Numbered from the stretch's first letter, positions 1 through 7,871 are shown. The stretch is 64,000 nucleotides of DNA from Planosporangium spinosum (GCF_049999945.1 NZ_JBLYUB010000019.1:1-64000), one strand, 5' to 3'. A program made the numbers and translations. The notes: generated from the letters alone by a model not told the origin.

Positions 1-49
1 CACGACCACCGAACTCGCCGCCGCATAGCCACACCCGTTGCCCAGCCGG

Positions 50-470
50 TTATCGACCGGAAAACTGAACAGCGCACAGAGCCTCACGCAGGCGATCTAC
101 ACCATCTCGCGGGACGTGACCCGCGGAACATCCGCGCGATCGGATCCGAAATTCGGGCCAGCGTCCACCGCTGGTCCTTACCGAAGCTGTGCGCCAACGG
201 GCCTTCCTGCAACGCGTCGGCCAGCCGCCGCAGTCGGGAATCGTCCAGCCGACAGCGGGCGCCGCCAGGCCCCTTCGAGGCCAGCATCCGCTCGCCTCCA
301 CGAAACCACCGCTGCCGCCAGCCGTACACCGCGGTCTTGGGCACTCGCAACCGCCGCGCCACGTCCGGCACCGGCATGCCCTCGGCGAACCAGGTCGCCG
401 CCTGCAGTCGCACCGCTTCCCGTTTCGCCCGTCCCTGCGCGGACAGGCCGCCACCATCCGGGTACCTCAT
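50..470 (-). pseudogene. IS630-family transposase, 5' fragment (degenerate)
   Basis: Reading leftwards from an ATG at 470, the protein opens with MRYPDGGGL and a helix-turn-helix stretch (AEGMPVPDVARRLRVPKTAV, then GWRQRWFRGG), which is how IS630-type transposases of actinomycetes begin. The match continues to about the WTLARI motif. The reading frame then decays and stops at 84, and the alternative frame stops at 50. The DDE catalytic core is absent, so this is an inactive relic. The outer end of the element should lie between 470 and about 560, but I could not identify a clear terminal inverted repeat. Family assignment is from motif memory; confidence in 'dead transposase' is high. Confidence 0.7.
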
Positions 471-658
471 CCATCCGGCCTACAAGCTCCATCGGCCGTT
501 GTCACCACGACACGCCGACCACACGTTGGTCAACCTAGCCTTCAAGATCTGTAGCTGGGTTCATGGAACGCCGTTACCGCCGACCGAAGCTCCTCGGTCG
601 CTTGCTCCGGGCTTGGTCGGCTGCCCTGCGCAACTGGCGGCGCGGTCGGGCCGCTGCG

Positions 659-854
659 TCAACTCGCCGGTGGCGGGACCTCTAGATCGATGACGAAGGA
701 GTCGGGGGCGACGTCGAGCCAGGTCGCGATGAGGTCACGTGCCGTCTCGTCGGCCTCGGTGAGCCGGCGGGCCTGCGTCATGATGTGCAACTCGGGCACC
801 CTCAGAAGCCAGAACCCTGCCTTCGCGCTCGGCGTGGACCCGGTAGGTCTTCAT
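659..854 (-). pseudogene. HicB-like antitoxin gene with single-base frameshift
   Basis: From the ATG at 854 the frame reads MKTYRVHAEREG and then leaves the family pattern. Removing one C from the CCC run near 827-829 on the plus strand restores a single 64-residue ORF ending at 659. That ORF continues RFWLLRVPELHIMTQARR and closes with ARDLIATWLDVAPDSFVIDL. This is the small alpha/beta fold of HicB-like antitoxins, whose C-terminal part resembles the HicB_lk family. The 196-nt span is 65 codons plus one base. No HicA toxin is visible beside it; in actinomycetes such orphan HicB-like proteins are common. It is either a genuine frameshift mutation or a sequencing error in a short homopolymer. 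Confidence 0.65.
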
Positions 855-898
855 GGCGACCGCCCTCGGTAGGTACGTACGGAGTCGTGACGTCGCCA

Positions 899-1168
899 TC
901 ATCCGTCGGCGGTCGGGGTGACGTACGGCCGGACGAGTTCGGGATCCGGTACCGGTTGCTCGTCGGTCAGCGCCCACTGGCTGAAGTGGTCGACCATTCC
1001 CCGGCTGTGCCGGACCTGGTCGCACGGCCACACCCGACCGCAGAAGCGACAGCAGCCGGTGCCGTCGATCTGGTGCTGCGCGATGACCTGCTCGTGGTAC
1101 ACCACCTGGGCCGTCGCGTACCGGGCGAAGGCCACGACCTGGGACTCGTACACGCCCATCCCGGTCAC
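899..1168 (-). CDS. small hypothetical protein with Cys-rich WPC motif
   Basis: 89 residues from a GTG at 1168; an internal ATG three codons later is an alternative start. A central segment contains CCRFCGRVWPC, a CxxC plus WPC pattern that suggests a small zinc-binding knuckle, flanked by a helical N-terminus (VVAFARYATAQVVYHEQV). It starts about 10 nt after the stop of the upstream minus-strand gene (1179-1466), whose product has a similar CTGCGNAWPC motif. The two plus the HicB-like relic at 659-854 therefore look like one small-gene transcription unit. The function is unknown. Similar proteins, often next to XRE/DUF397 genes, are widespread in actinomycetes, as far as I recall. Confidence 0.6.
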   Translation of the reverse strand: MTGMGVYESQVVAFARYATAQVVYHEQVIAQHQIDGTGCCRFCGRVWPCDQVRHSRGMVDHFSQWALTDEQPVPDPELVRPYVTPTADG

Positions 1169-1178
1169 CGCTCATCGG

Positions 1179-1466
1179 TCACGGCTGGGCCTCCGGGCCG
1201 GTCGACTCCGGATCGCTCGGCCCCGGATCGCTCGACTCCGGATCCGCTGGATCCGGCTTCGTGTCGGTGACCGCCCCGGCGTAGAGCGTGTCCAGGCAGG
1301 GCCAGGCGTTGCCGCAGCCGGTGCAGACCCGCCGGACCGCGGTACGTGGCCGGTGGACGACGAGCAGGCGACGCGCTTTCAGGATGTCGGAATCCGTGAC
1401 CATCGCGCTGAGTGGCACGGTGAGCCGTCTTCGTTGCCGTTCCGGGGTGTGGCCGTCATCGTCCAC
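1179..1466 (-). CDS. small hypothetical protein with CxxCG-WPC zinc-ribbon-like motif and Pro/Asp/Ser-rich tail
   Basis: 95 residues if it starts at the GTG at 1466, chosen because AAGGGAG lies about 7 nt upstream; a longer in-frame start at 1505 lacks this. Residues around the middle read VCTGCGNAWPCLDTLY, a probable metal-binding knuckle shared with the next gene downstream. The last ~25 residues are a low-complexity tail of repeated DPxSxPES-type units, encoded by short imperfect DNA repeats rich in ggatc. It is divergent from the XRE regulator at 1613, so the 146-bp gap between them probably holds promoters for both. Function unknown. Confidence 0.6.
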   Translation of the reverse strand: MDDDGHTPERQRRRLTVPLSAMVTDSDILKARRLLVVHRPRTAVRRVCTGCGNAWPCLDTLYAGAVTDTKPDPADPESSDPGPSDPESTGPEAQP

Positions 1467-1612
1467 CGTCGACTCCCTTCGACCGTCGTGAACCCGGCGC
1501 CACATTGCTCCTTCGCGCAGTGACCGTCAAGGTTATGCCGTAACTTTTGCCAACATGGTTGTCACTGCGGTCGGGATCGATAAGACTGCTCGCGTCTGAG
1601 AGGAGAACGCCG

Positions 1613-2536
1613 ATGCCGAAGCCGATCGGACCGACGATTCCGCGGTGGCAACTGGGCGAGCAGCTCGCCCGTGCGCGTGACGCGGTCGGTATTTCCCAGG
1701 CTGACATCGCCGAGCAACTCGGCTGCTCGGTCAGCAAGGTCCAGAAGATGGAGGCCGGCGACGTCGGCATCGTGCGCGCCGAGTTGCTGCTCATGCTCGA
1801 CGTGTACGGCGTGACCGACGCCGAGGTGCGCGAGTCGTACCTGGAGCTGCAACGGCTGGGCAAGCAGCGCGGCTGGTGGTCGACGTTCGGCCAGGTACCG
1901 GCCCCGTTCGCGACGTTCCTCGGCTTGGAGAGCGCGGCGACCAGCATCAAAATCTTCGAGCCGATGATCGTGCACGGACTGCTCCAGACGGAGGACTACG
2001 CCCGTGCCGTCGCGGAAACCTGGGACGGCGGTCTCCTGACCGAGGAGGAGGTCGAGCGTCAGGTAAGGATCAAAATGGAGCGACAGCGTCGCGTGCTGGG
2101 CGACGAGCCACCGGAGCTGTGGGTGATCCTCGACGAGGCGGTGCTACGTCGCGAGGTCGGCGGCAAGGCGGTCATGGCCGCACAGCTCAAGCACCTGGCG
2201 GCGATGGCCAAGCGGATGACCTTGCAGATCGTGCCGCTCTCACACGGTGGATATCCGGGAGTGCGGGGCGCGTTGACCATCTTCGAGTTCGACGAACAGA
2301 TGCACTCGCCGGTCGTGTACGTCGAAGGCCAGGCGGGCAACCTGTACATGGAGAAAGTAGAAGATCTCCGCCGGTGTACGCTGGCCTACAGCCACATGAC
2401 GGCGGCTGCGCTCAGCAGGCAGGAGTCGACCAGGTTGATCACGGCCGTCGCTCGACAGTACGCCGACGCTGACGGAGAGCCCCGTGACACCCGATCTGTC
2501 CCGCGCCGGGTGGCGCAAGAGCACAAAGTCCGGTAA
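1613..2536 (+). CDS. XRE-family transcriptional regulator with DUF5753 domain
   Basis: 307 residues. The start at 1613 is preceded by gagaggagaa at 1599-1608. An N-terminal Cro/C1-type helix-turn-helix (about residues 13-67; QADIAEQLGCSVSKVQKMEAG) is followed by a C-terminal DUF5753 domain (about 100-280; FEPMIVHGLLQTEDYARAV and VYVEGQAGN are typical). Family members pair with a DUF397 protein, encoded here by the next, overlapping gene. In actinomycetes, pairs of this type (for example the Streptomyces BldB/WhiJ-like sets) influence development and secondary metabolism, but the target of this pair cannot be read from sequence. Confidence 0.9.
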   Translation: MPKPIGPTIPRWQLGEQLARARDAVGISQADIAEQLGCSVSKVQKMEAGDVGIVRAELLLMLDVYGVTDAEVRESYLELQRLGKQRGWWSTFGQVPAPFATFLGLESAATSIKIFEPMIVHGLLQTEDYARAVAETWDGGLLTEEEVERQVRIKMERQRRVLGDEPPELWVILDEAVLRREVGGKAVMAAQLKHLAAMAKRMTLQIVPLSHGGYPGVRGALTIFEFDEQMHSPVVYVEGQAGNLYMEKVEDLRRCTLAYSHMTAAALSRQESTRLITAVARQYADADGEPRDTRSVPRRVAQEHKVR

Positions 2537-2687
2537 CAACGGCGGATGCGTCGAGGTCGCTTTCCTGGATCAGGACGTGGCGGTTCGCGATACCAAGGAC
2601 CGCACGGGGCCAGTTCTGATCTTCGCTAACGACGAGTGGGCTGCCTTCATCGACGGGGTCCGCCGGGGCGAGTTCGACCTCGCCTGA
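2484..2687 (+). CDS. DUF397 domain-containing protein
   Basis: 67 residues from a GTG at 2484, inside the end of the XRE gene (53-nt overlap, different frame), with ggagag upstream. The sequence SRAGWRKSTKSGNNGGCVEVA, then VAVRDTKDRTGPVL and a closing FIDGVRRGEFD, covers the whole DUF397 family. It is the usual small partner of the XRE-DUF5753 regulator, so the overlap implies coupled translation. DUF397 proteins are thought to modulate the paired DNA-binding protein; this is known for only a few pairs and is inferred here. Confidence 0.9.
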   Translation: MTPDLSRAGWRKSTKSGNNGGCVEVAFLDQDVAVRDTKDRTGPVLIFANDEWAAFIDGVRRGEFDLA

Positions 2688-2722
2688 CCAGAGGTGTACC
2701 TCGGCATCTCGCCGGACCCCGG

Positions 2723-3007
2723 TCATCGCTCGACGTGGCCGGAACCCGCTCGTTCCTGGCGGCGGGCCGCCTTCAACGCCTCGATCTCTTCCATCGTGGT
2801 GGTGCGGTTGCGGCGCCCGCGGCGTGGGCGACCTTCGCTGACGGGCTCGTCGGGCGCCGCTGCGGTTTTCAGGATCGCCTCCAACGGCGCGTTGTGTTCG
2901 TCGCACAGGTCGGTCGTGGCGGCGCGCCCGCCCGACTGCACCCGGTAGGTGCGGGCTCCGCGTGCCGTGTCCTGGCACACGTCGCACACCGTCAAACTGA
3001 GCTTCAC
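2723..3007 (-). CDS. small hypothetical protein with paired CxxC and CxxH motifs
   Basis: 94 residues from a GTG at 3007 with GGGAGG about 5 nt upstream. The N-terminal half has CDVCQDT and LCDEHNAPL, a likely single zinc site of the C-x2-C...C-x2-H type. The C-terminal half is basic and probably disordered (GRPRRGRRNRT, then a helix EEIEALKAARRQE). It is convergent with the DUF397 gene, and its promoter region faces the gene at 3155. Similar short proteins recur in actinomycete genomes without an assigned function. A nucleic-acid or protein-binding role is a guess from the zinc site and basic tail. Confidence 0.6.
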   Translation of the reverse strand: MKLSLTVCDVCQDTARGARTYRVQSGGRAATTDLCDEHNAPLEAILKTAAAPDEPVSEGRPRRGRRNRTTTMEEIEALKAARRQERAGSGHVER

Positions 3008-3154
3008 TCTCGCCTCCCTGTCACCTGAGCGGCTTACGACGTCCGCGGCATAGCGTATGCCATGATCAGCAGGCGTCTGACCAGGCGCACTGCACCTGAT
3101 TCACTTACACCCGACAGTGTTCGTCGTCGGTGCTCCGGCAAGGGGAAGAGGCAC

Positions 3155-3616
3155 ATGCCCGCTGGCAAGGTCGTGAATGAGCAGGAAGCCATCCGGTGGA
3201 TCGAGGAAGGCCGCACCTACCGGTGGATCATCGAGGAGTACCGGCGCAAGTACAACATCGAGACCACGATCTCCATGTGGGGCAACTTCCGTCGGCGCAG
3301 GGGCCTGGATCTTCGGATCATCCACGACACGGAGCTGATGCCCTGGAAGGTCGAGGAGCAGCACCGCTGGCAGTACGCGCCCATGATGCTGCGGGCGGTG
3401 GGGCGCCAGCGGGCGGGCTATCCGATCAGCGCCGAATTAGAGCCCCGCGTGGAGTCCTGGCTGCGGGCCCGCCGGGAGGACGACACGGTTGTCCACTATG
3501 ACTCCGACACCGACGAGGGTTGGTTCTACGTCCCGCGCCGGCCGGGAATCGACACCGACCTGATCCGCGTACCGGACTGGAAGCTCACGCCGGAGCAGCA
3601 GCGGCTGCTGCGCTGA
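3155..3616 (+). CDS. hypothetical protein, possible HTH-type DNA-binding protein
   Basis: 153 residues when started at the ATG at 3155, supported by aaggggaag at 3141-3149; a longer frame from 3062 has no ribosome-binding site. The N-terminal part (EAIRWIEEGRTYRWIIEEYRR, then NIETTISMWGNFRRRRGL) looks like a short helix-turn-helix of the kind found in terminase-small-subunit or resolvase tails. The middle is rich in Trp, Tyr and Arg, and the end (DSDTDEGWFYVPRR) is acidic then basic. I do not recognise a named family. The accessory surroundings and the HTH-like start suggest phage or plasmid ancestry, but this is weak. Confidence 0.55.
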   Translation: MPAGKVVNEQEAIRWIEEGRTYRWIIEEYRRKYNIETTISMWGNFRRRRGLDLRIIHDTELMPWKVEEQHRWQYAPMMLRAVGRQRAGYPISAELEPRVESWLRARREDDTVVHYDSDTDEGWFYVPRRPGIDTDLIRVPDWKLTPEQQRLLR

Positions 3617-3654
3617 CCTGCGGAGGCGGTCGTCGGCCCAACGCCGCCCCGCTC

Positions 3655-5361
3655 TCACGGTGCCCGCAGGCCCCACTCCTGAACGTTGTAGGTGGGCCCG
3701 AAACTGGTGGCGTTGTCGCGGACGTTCGCGAATCGGCTGTTGACGGCGAGCAGGGTCGGCTTCTGGAACAGCGGCAGTACGTAGGCGTCGTCGGTCATGA
3801 GCTGGTCGGCCTGGTTGAGCAGGTCGGCCACTTTGGCCGCGTCGGTTTCGGCCGCCGCCTGCCGGAGGAGCCTGTCGCTGGCGTCGTTGTGCCATCCACC
3901 GAAGTTGCTGCCACCGTCGCTGGTCCAGGTCTGGAGCGCATTGCTGACCGGGAACGGGGTGCCGGTCCAGGAGAACAGGATCAGGTCGAAGTCGCCCCCG
4001 GTGAGCGAGGCGCCGAAGTTGGTGACCGGCATGATGCGTACGGTGATTCCAAGCTGGCCGAGCTGGGCCTGGATCAGCTCGGCGATCCGCGCCCGGGTGT
4101 CGTTGCCCGCGATGTAGGACACCCGCAGGGTTACGGGGACCCCGGCCGGGGTCTTCAGTGCCTTGCCGACGTCGCGGTAGCCGGCGTCGGTGAGCAGCTT
4201 CCGGGCCTTGGCCAGGTCGCCGGTTCCCTGGCCGGTCGGGGTGACCAGGTCACGGTAGCTCGTCTGGCCCGGTACGAAGTTGTGGCTTCCCAGGGCGGGA
4301 GTGTCCGCGAGCACCTGGCCGACGGTCTTGCTGATGATCGCGTTGCGGTCGATCGCGGTGAACAGCGCCCGTCGCAGCTCCCGGTCGGCCAGCAGCGGGT
4401 TCTGCACGTTGAGGTCCAGGTGTTCCCAGCTGAGACCCTTGCCCACGGTGTACTGCACCGACCGTTCCGCCTTGACGGAGTTGACCAGGTCGATCGTGGG
4501 CTGCGGGTAGACGGCCTGGACTTCGTTGTTGCGCAGGGCCGTGAGTTCGGCGGACTGGTCGGTGATGGTGCGGAACACCAGCCGGTCGAGCGTCGGCTTG
4601 ACGTGGCCGTACCAGCGCGGGTTGGGCACCTCCTCGACCGCGGTGTCGGGCACGTGTCCGGAGACCTTGTAGGGGCCGCCGGAGAAGGTCGGCGGGTTGG
4701 CGTTGAACCATTTCCAGGAGGTGGCCAGATCGCCGTGGGCGCGCGCCACATGTGCCGGGTAGAGGTTGGCGAACAGTGATTTCCAGTCGGCGAAGGCCGG
4801 CTGGAAGGTGACGGTGACCGTCTTGCCGCCGTCGCCCTGGGCCAGCGAGGCGATCTGGTCGTACCCGGCGGTGGACGCCGCCGAACAGTCCGGGCAGTCC
4901 TTGCCGTTCTGCGTCTGCCAGGCGTACGTGAAGTCGTCGCCGCTGATGGGCATGCCGTCGTCCCAAGTCGCCGCCGGCTGGATGCGGTACACCACGGTCT
5001 GCGGATCGGTCGCCGTCTGCTCGGCGGAGACCAGCAGATCACTGTTGACCCGGACGGACAGGTCGGGGTAGGCGATGAACGCCGACGGCAGTACGCCGGC
5101 GAGGACCTGGGCGGCCTCGAAGCTGTTGGCGTCGGCGTCGGCGATGTTCCAGCCCGAGATCGGCTTCTCGATGGCGTAGGCCAGCGTTCCGCCGCGCACG
5201 GTTGGGCCACTGTTGCAGTCGTTGGGGTGCGCCGCGCACGTGGCGAAGGATGCCGAGCCGCCCACGGTCGCCGTGGTCGCGCCGGCACCACCGCAACCGG
5301 CCGCCGCCGTCAGCGCCGCCGCGAGCACGCCCGCGCTGAACAGTTTCTTTACCTTCGCCAT
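3655..5361 (-). CDS. ABC transporter substrate-binding lipoprotein, peptide/nickel type (SBP_bac_5)
   Basis: 568 residues. The ATG at 5361 follows GGGAG. A signal peptide ends in the lipobox AAGC (Cys23 lipidated), so the protein should be anchored outside the membrane. The mature part has family 5 solute-binding features: PNPRWYGHVKPTLDRLVFR, then LRRALFTAIDRNAI in the middle, a KARKLLTDAGY segment, and FDLILFSWTG near the end. This family binds oligopeptides, dipeptides or nickel for an ABC importer. No permease or ATPase genes adjoin it, so it is an orphan binding protein whose ligand cannot be inferred. It is transcribed alone: the next minus-strand gene upstream ends at 5589, behind a hairpin and a short repeat. 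Confidence 0.9.
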   Translation of the reverse strand: MAKVKKLFSAGVLAAALTAAAGCGGAGATTATVGGSASFATCAAHPNDCNSGPTVRGGTLAYAIEKPISGWNIADADANSFEAAQVLAGVLPSAFIAYPDLSVRVNSDLLVSAEQTATDPQTVVYRIQPAATWDDGMPISGDDFTYAWQTQNGKDCPDCSAASTAGYDQIASLAQGDGGKTVTVTFQPAFADWKSLFANLYPAHVARAHGDLATSWKWFNANPPTFSGGPYKVSGHVPDTAVEEVPNPRWYGHVKPTLDRLVFRTITDQSAELTALRNNEVQAVYPQPTIDLVNSVKAERSVQYTVGKGLSWEHLDLNVQNPLLADRELRRALFTAIDRNAIISKTVGQVLADTPALGSHNFVPGQTSYRDLVTPTGQGTGDLAKARKLLTDAGYRDVGKALKTPAGVPVTLRVSYIAGNDTRARIAELIQAQLGQLGITVRIMPVTNFGASLTGGDFDLILFSWTGTPFPVSNALQTWTSDGGSNFGGWHNDASDRLLRQAAAETDAAKVADLLNQADQLMTDDAYVLPLFQKPTLLAVNSRFANVRDNATSFGPTYNVQEWGLRAP

Positions 5362-5490
5362 GTGACTCTCCCGGTACCGCGACGGCGCTGAGGCGACCGT
5401 CGGCAAGGTGGCCCGTTGCGCCAATCGGCGGGGAGAAGCGGGACCTGAGCGGTGATGAACTCCCGCCGTGGTGGCGTCCGCCACAGTGGC

Positions 5491-5544
5491 GCCGAAGCCG
5501 ATGGGCGCGCCGAAGCCGATGGGCGCGCCGAAGCCGATGGGCGC
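5491..5544. repeat. three perfect tandem copies of an 18-bp unit
   Basis: The unit gccgaagccgatgggcgc occurs three times without a mismatch at 5491-5508, 5509-5526 and 5527-5544. The array sits between the fusion gene ending at 5589 and the start of the substrate-binding gene at 5361, directly against the hairpin at 5545-5582. It is not part of a supported gene. Perfect identity suggests recent slippage expansion, so copy number may vary among strains. Confidence 0.85.
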
Positions 5545-5582
5545 AAGGCCCGCCGGCGGTGAACGCGCCGCCAGCGGGCCTT
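5545..5582 (-). terminator. hairpin downstream of the oxidoreductase-methyltransferase gene
   Basis: Arms AAGGCCCGC (5545-5553) and GCGGGCCTT (5574-5582) pair perfectly, and an inner GGCGG/CCGCC adds five pairs after one mismatch, leaving an 8-nt loop. It lies 6 nt past the stop codon of the minus-strand gene at 5589. It is probably the intrinsic terminator of that gene, although a long U-tract is absent, as is usual in high-GC actinomycetes. Confidence 0.6.
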
Positions 5583-5588
5583 GCCCAT

Positions 5589-7172
5589 TCACCCCCGCCG
5601 TCGCGCGACCAGGACGGCGTCGTGGATCGTGATCTCCCGCCCCTCCGGGTCCACGGCGGTACGCGGCCGGGCCTCGGCCGCCAGCACCTCCCACACCGCC
5701 GGGTCGAGCGAGTCCGCGACCTCCTCGGCGGTGTACAGCATGTCCGGGAAGTGCGGCCGGTGCACGGTGGTGCGCAGGTCGTGCGGGTGGTGCCCGACGA
5801 TCAGCAGCCGCCCGCCCGGGGCCACGGCGGCGGCCAGCCGGGCGAACATCTCCCGCCGCGGCTCCGCGGGAAGCTGCATGAACTGCGCCGACACCAGGTC
5901 GTACGCGCCCTCGGCGGGCGGCTGGTCGCGCAGGTCCGCGTGGACCCACTCGATGCGGCCGGCAACGTCGGGGCCGGCGGCCGCGGCGTGGGCGGCGGCC
6001 CGTTCGAGCGCGGTGGTGGCGATGTCGACCGCGGTGACCTGCCAGCCCCGCTCGGCGAGCCAGACGGCGTCGGCACCCTCGCCGCAGCCGACGTCGAGCG
6101 CCCGGCCCGGCGCCAGTTCGCCGGCCTCGGTGACTAGCTGCGGGTTCGGTCGCCCGCTCCACACCGCCGGCTTGGACAGGTACCGCTCCTCCCAGGCGGC
6201 CTCGTCGAACATCGTGTGCACCCGGTGGCGGTAGGCGTCCACGGCGTCGCGGGTGTCCTCGGCGACGAGATCGGCGTTGATCGCTGCGCCGGCGGTCACG
6301 CCCGCCGCGGCGGCAGCGATCACCTGGGCGCGGACGTCGGCCACGTTGCCCGCCACCCAGACGCCGGGGACCGCGGTCGCCCCGGTCGGGTCGGCCGGGA
6401 TCTGCCGGCCGATGACGTACCCGTCGACCTCCACGTCGACCGGCGTCAGCCCGAGCGACTCCAGCGCGCCGGCACGGGCGGTGAACCGGGGCGCGACAAC
6501 CAGGGCGTCGAGCTCCACGACCTCGCCCGAGGCCAGCCGTACCCCGGTCAGCGCGTCGCCGGTAACTTCCAGCCCCACGACCGGGCCGGGCACGACGGCA
6601 ATCTCGCGCGCCGCCAGCCGCTCGGCCTCCCCGGCGTCCGGCGCCGGGGCGTGGTGCAGCAGGAGCAGCACGTGCCGGCTCCACTGCCGCCACAGGTGCG
6701 CCTGGTGCGCGGCCAGCGGCCCGGTGGCCAGGACGCCGATCCGGCGGTCCCGGACCTCCCACCCGTGACAGTACGGGCAGTGCAGCACGTCGCGGCCCCA
6801 CCGCTCGGCCAGCCCCGGCACGTCCGGCAGCTCATCGACCAGCCCGGTCGCCACCAGCAGTCGCCGCGCCCGCACGGTACGCCCGCCGTCCAGCGTCACG
6901 GCGAAACCCTCGCCGTCCTTGGTCGCGGCGTCGACACGCCCGGCGACGACCTCACCTCCGTACCGGGTCACCTCGTCGCGCCCGGCCGCCACCAGATCGG
7001 CCGGCGGCGTGCCCTCCCGGGCCAGGTAGTTGTGCACGTGCCCGGCCGGCGCGTTGCGCGGCTCGCCCGCGTCCACCACCAGCACCGACCGCCGTGCCCG
7101 GACCAGTGCCAGGGCCCCGCTGAGCCCGGCGGCGCCACCGCCCACCACGACCACGTCGTACGTCTCGTCCAC
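5589..7172 (-). CDS. bifunctional FAD/NAD(P)-dependent oxidoreductase - class I SAM methyltransferase fusion
   Basis: 527 residues from a GTG at 7172 with GGAGGG about 9 nt upstream. Residues 1-~305 are a thioredoxin-reductase-like flavoprotein: FAD-binding VVVVGGGAAGLSGA at 7-20, a redox CPYC pair at 132-135 followed by HGWE, and the FAD-side VWVAGNVAD near 271-279. Residues ~315-527 are a Rossmann methyltransferase with the SAM motif LDVGCGEGAD at 359-368 and an acidic AVDIATTA loop. The CPYCHGWE variant resembles dithiol oxidases of the GliT/HlmI type more than true thioredoxin reductases. A fused methyltransferase suggests a thiol or related soft nucleophile as substrate (inference). It is divergent from an XRE-cupin regulator 76 bp away, which probably controls it. 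Confidence 0.85.
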   Translation of the reverse strand: MDETYDVVVVGGGAAGLSGALALVRARRSVLVVDAGEPRNAPAGHVHNYLAREGTPPADLVAAGRDEVTRYGGEVVAGRVDAATKDGEGFAVTLDGGRTVRARRLLVATGLVDELPDVPGLAERWGRDVLHCPYCHGWEVRDRRIGVLATGPLAAHQAHLWRQWSRHVLLLLHHAPAPDAGEAERLAAREIAVVPGPVVGLEVTGDALTGVRLASGEVVELDALVVAPRFTARAGALESLGLTPVDVEVDGYVIGRQIPADPTGATAVPGVWVAGNVADVRAQVIAAAAAGVTAGAAINADLVAEDTRDAVDAYRHRVHTMFDEAAWEERYLSKPAVWSGRPNPQLVTEAGELAPGRALDVGCGEGADAVWLAERGWQVTAVDIATTALERAAAHAAAAGPDVAGRIEWVHADLRDQPPAEGAYDLVSAQFMQLPAEPRREMFARLAAAVAPGGRLLIVGHHPHDLRTTVHRPHFPDMLYTAEEVADSLDPAVWEVLAAEARPRTAVDPEGREITIHDAVLVARRRG

Positions 7173-7231
7173 CGTCTGCTTCCCTCCACTCGTCGACTGC
7201 GCCCACGGTGCGACGCTATCGGCGGATTCGA

Positions 7232-7243
7232 CAACTATCGTTG
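7232..7243. promoter_or_regulatory. short inverted repeat in the shared divergent promoter
   Basis: CAAC-tatc-GTTG lies 5 nt before the XRE-cupin start codon, in the 76-bp gap between it and the divergent fusion gene. No Shine-Dalgarno sequence is visible before the ATG at 7249, so that gene may be leaderless or have a very short leader. The symmetric site is then well placed as an autoregulatory operator. The site is short, and this reading is tentative. Confidence 0.3.
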
Positions 7244-7248
7244 CTGGT

Positions 7249-7833
7249 ATGGCAAACGACGAGGCCGCCGTCCTGGCGGCCGTGGGGCCGCGGCTACGTG
7301 CGCTCCGCACCCAGCGCGGCACGACGCTGACCCAGCTCGCCGGGATCACCGGCATCTCCGTCAGTACCCTGTCCAGGCTCGAGTCCGGCCAGCGCAAGCC
7401 CACCCTGGAACTGCTGCTGCCGCTGGCCCGGGCCCATCAGGTGCCCCTCGACGAACTGGTCGACGCGCCCGCCACCGGAGACCCGCGCGTGCACGCCCGC
7501 CCGATCGTCCGCCACGGCGTGACGTTCCTCCCGCTGACCCGCCGGCCGGGCGGCCTGCAGGCGTTCAAGCAGATCCTCCCGCCGCACACGCCGGCCGGGG
7601 AGCTGGAATTGAAGACCCACGAGGGGTACGAGTGGCTGTACGTCCTCTCCGGCCGCCTGCGCCTGCTGCTCGGCGAGCACGATCTCATCCTGAACCCGGG
7701 CGAGGTCGCCGAGTTCGACACGCGCGTGCCGCACTGCGTCGCCAACCCCGGCCCGGAGCCGGCCGAGATCCTCACCCTCTTCGGCCCGCAGGGCGAACGC
7801 ATCCACGTCCGCGCCCGCCCCAAGGCGCGCTGA
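7249..7833 (+). CDS. XRE-family regulator with C-terminal cupin domain
   Basis: 194 residues. A Cro/C1-type helix-turn-helix occupies about residues 10-64 (TQLAGITGISVSTLSRLESG). A cupin_2 barrel follows at about 105-180 (ELKTHEGYEWLYVLSGRLRL, then PGEVAEFDTRVPHCVANPG). In this architecture the cupin senses a small ligand and the HTH represses nearby genes. It is divergent from the oxidoreductase-methyltransferase fusion, which is its most likely target. The ATG at 7249 has no obvious ribosome-binding site, so a leaderless transcript is possible. Confidence 0.9.
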   Translation: MANDEAAVLAAVGPRLRALRTQRGTTLTQLAGITGISVSTLSRLESGQRKPTLELLLPLARAHQVPLDELVDAPATGDPRVHARPIVRHGVTFLPLTRRPGGLQAFKQILPPHTPAGELELKTHEGYEWLYVLSGRLRLLLGEHDLILNPGEVAEFDTRVPHCVANPGPEPAEILTLFGPQGERIHVRARPKAR

Positions 7834-7871
7834 CCCGGCGACATCGCCGTGCCCGCGCCACGAAGAAGCGG

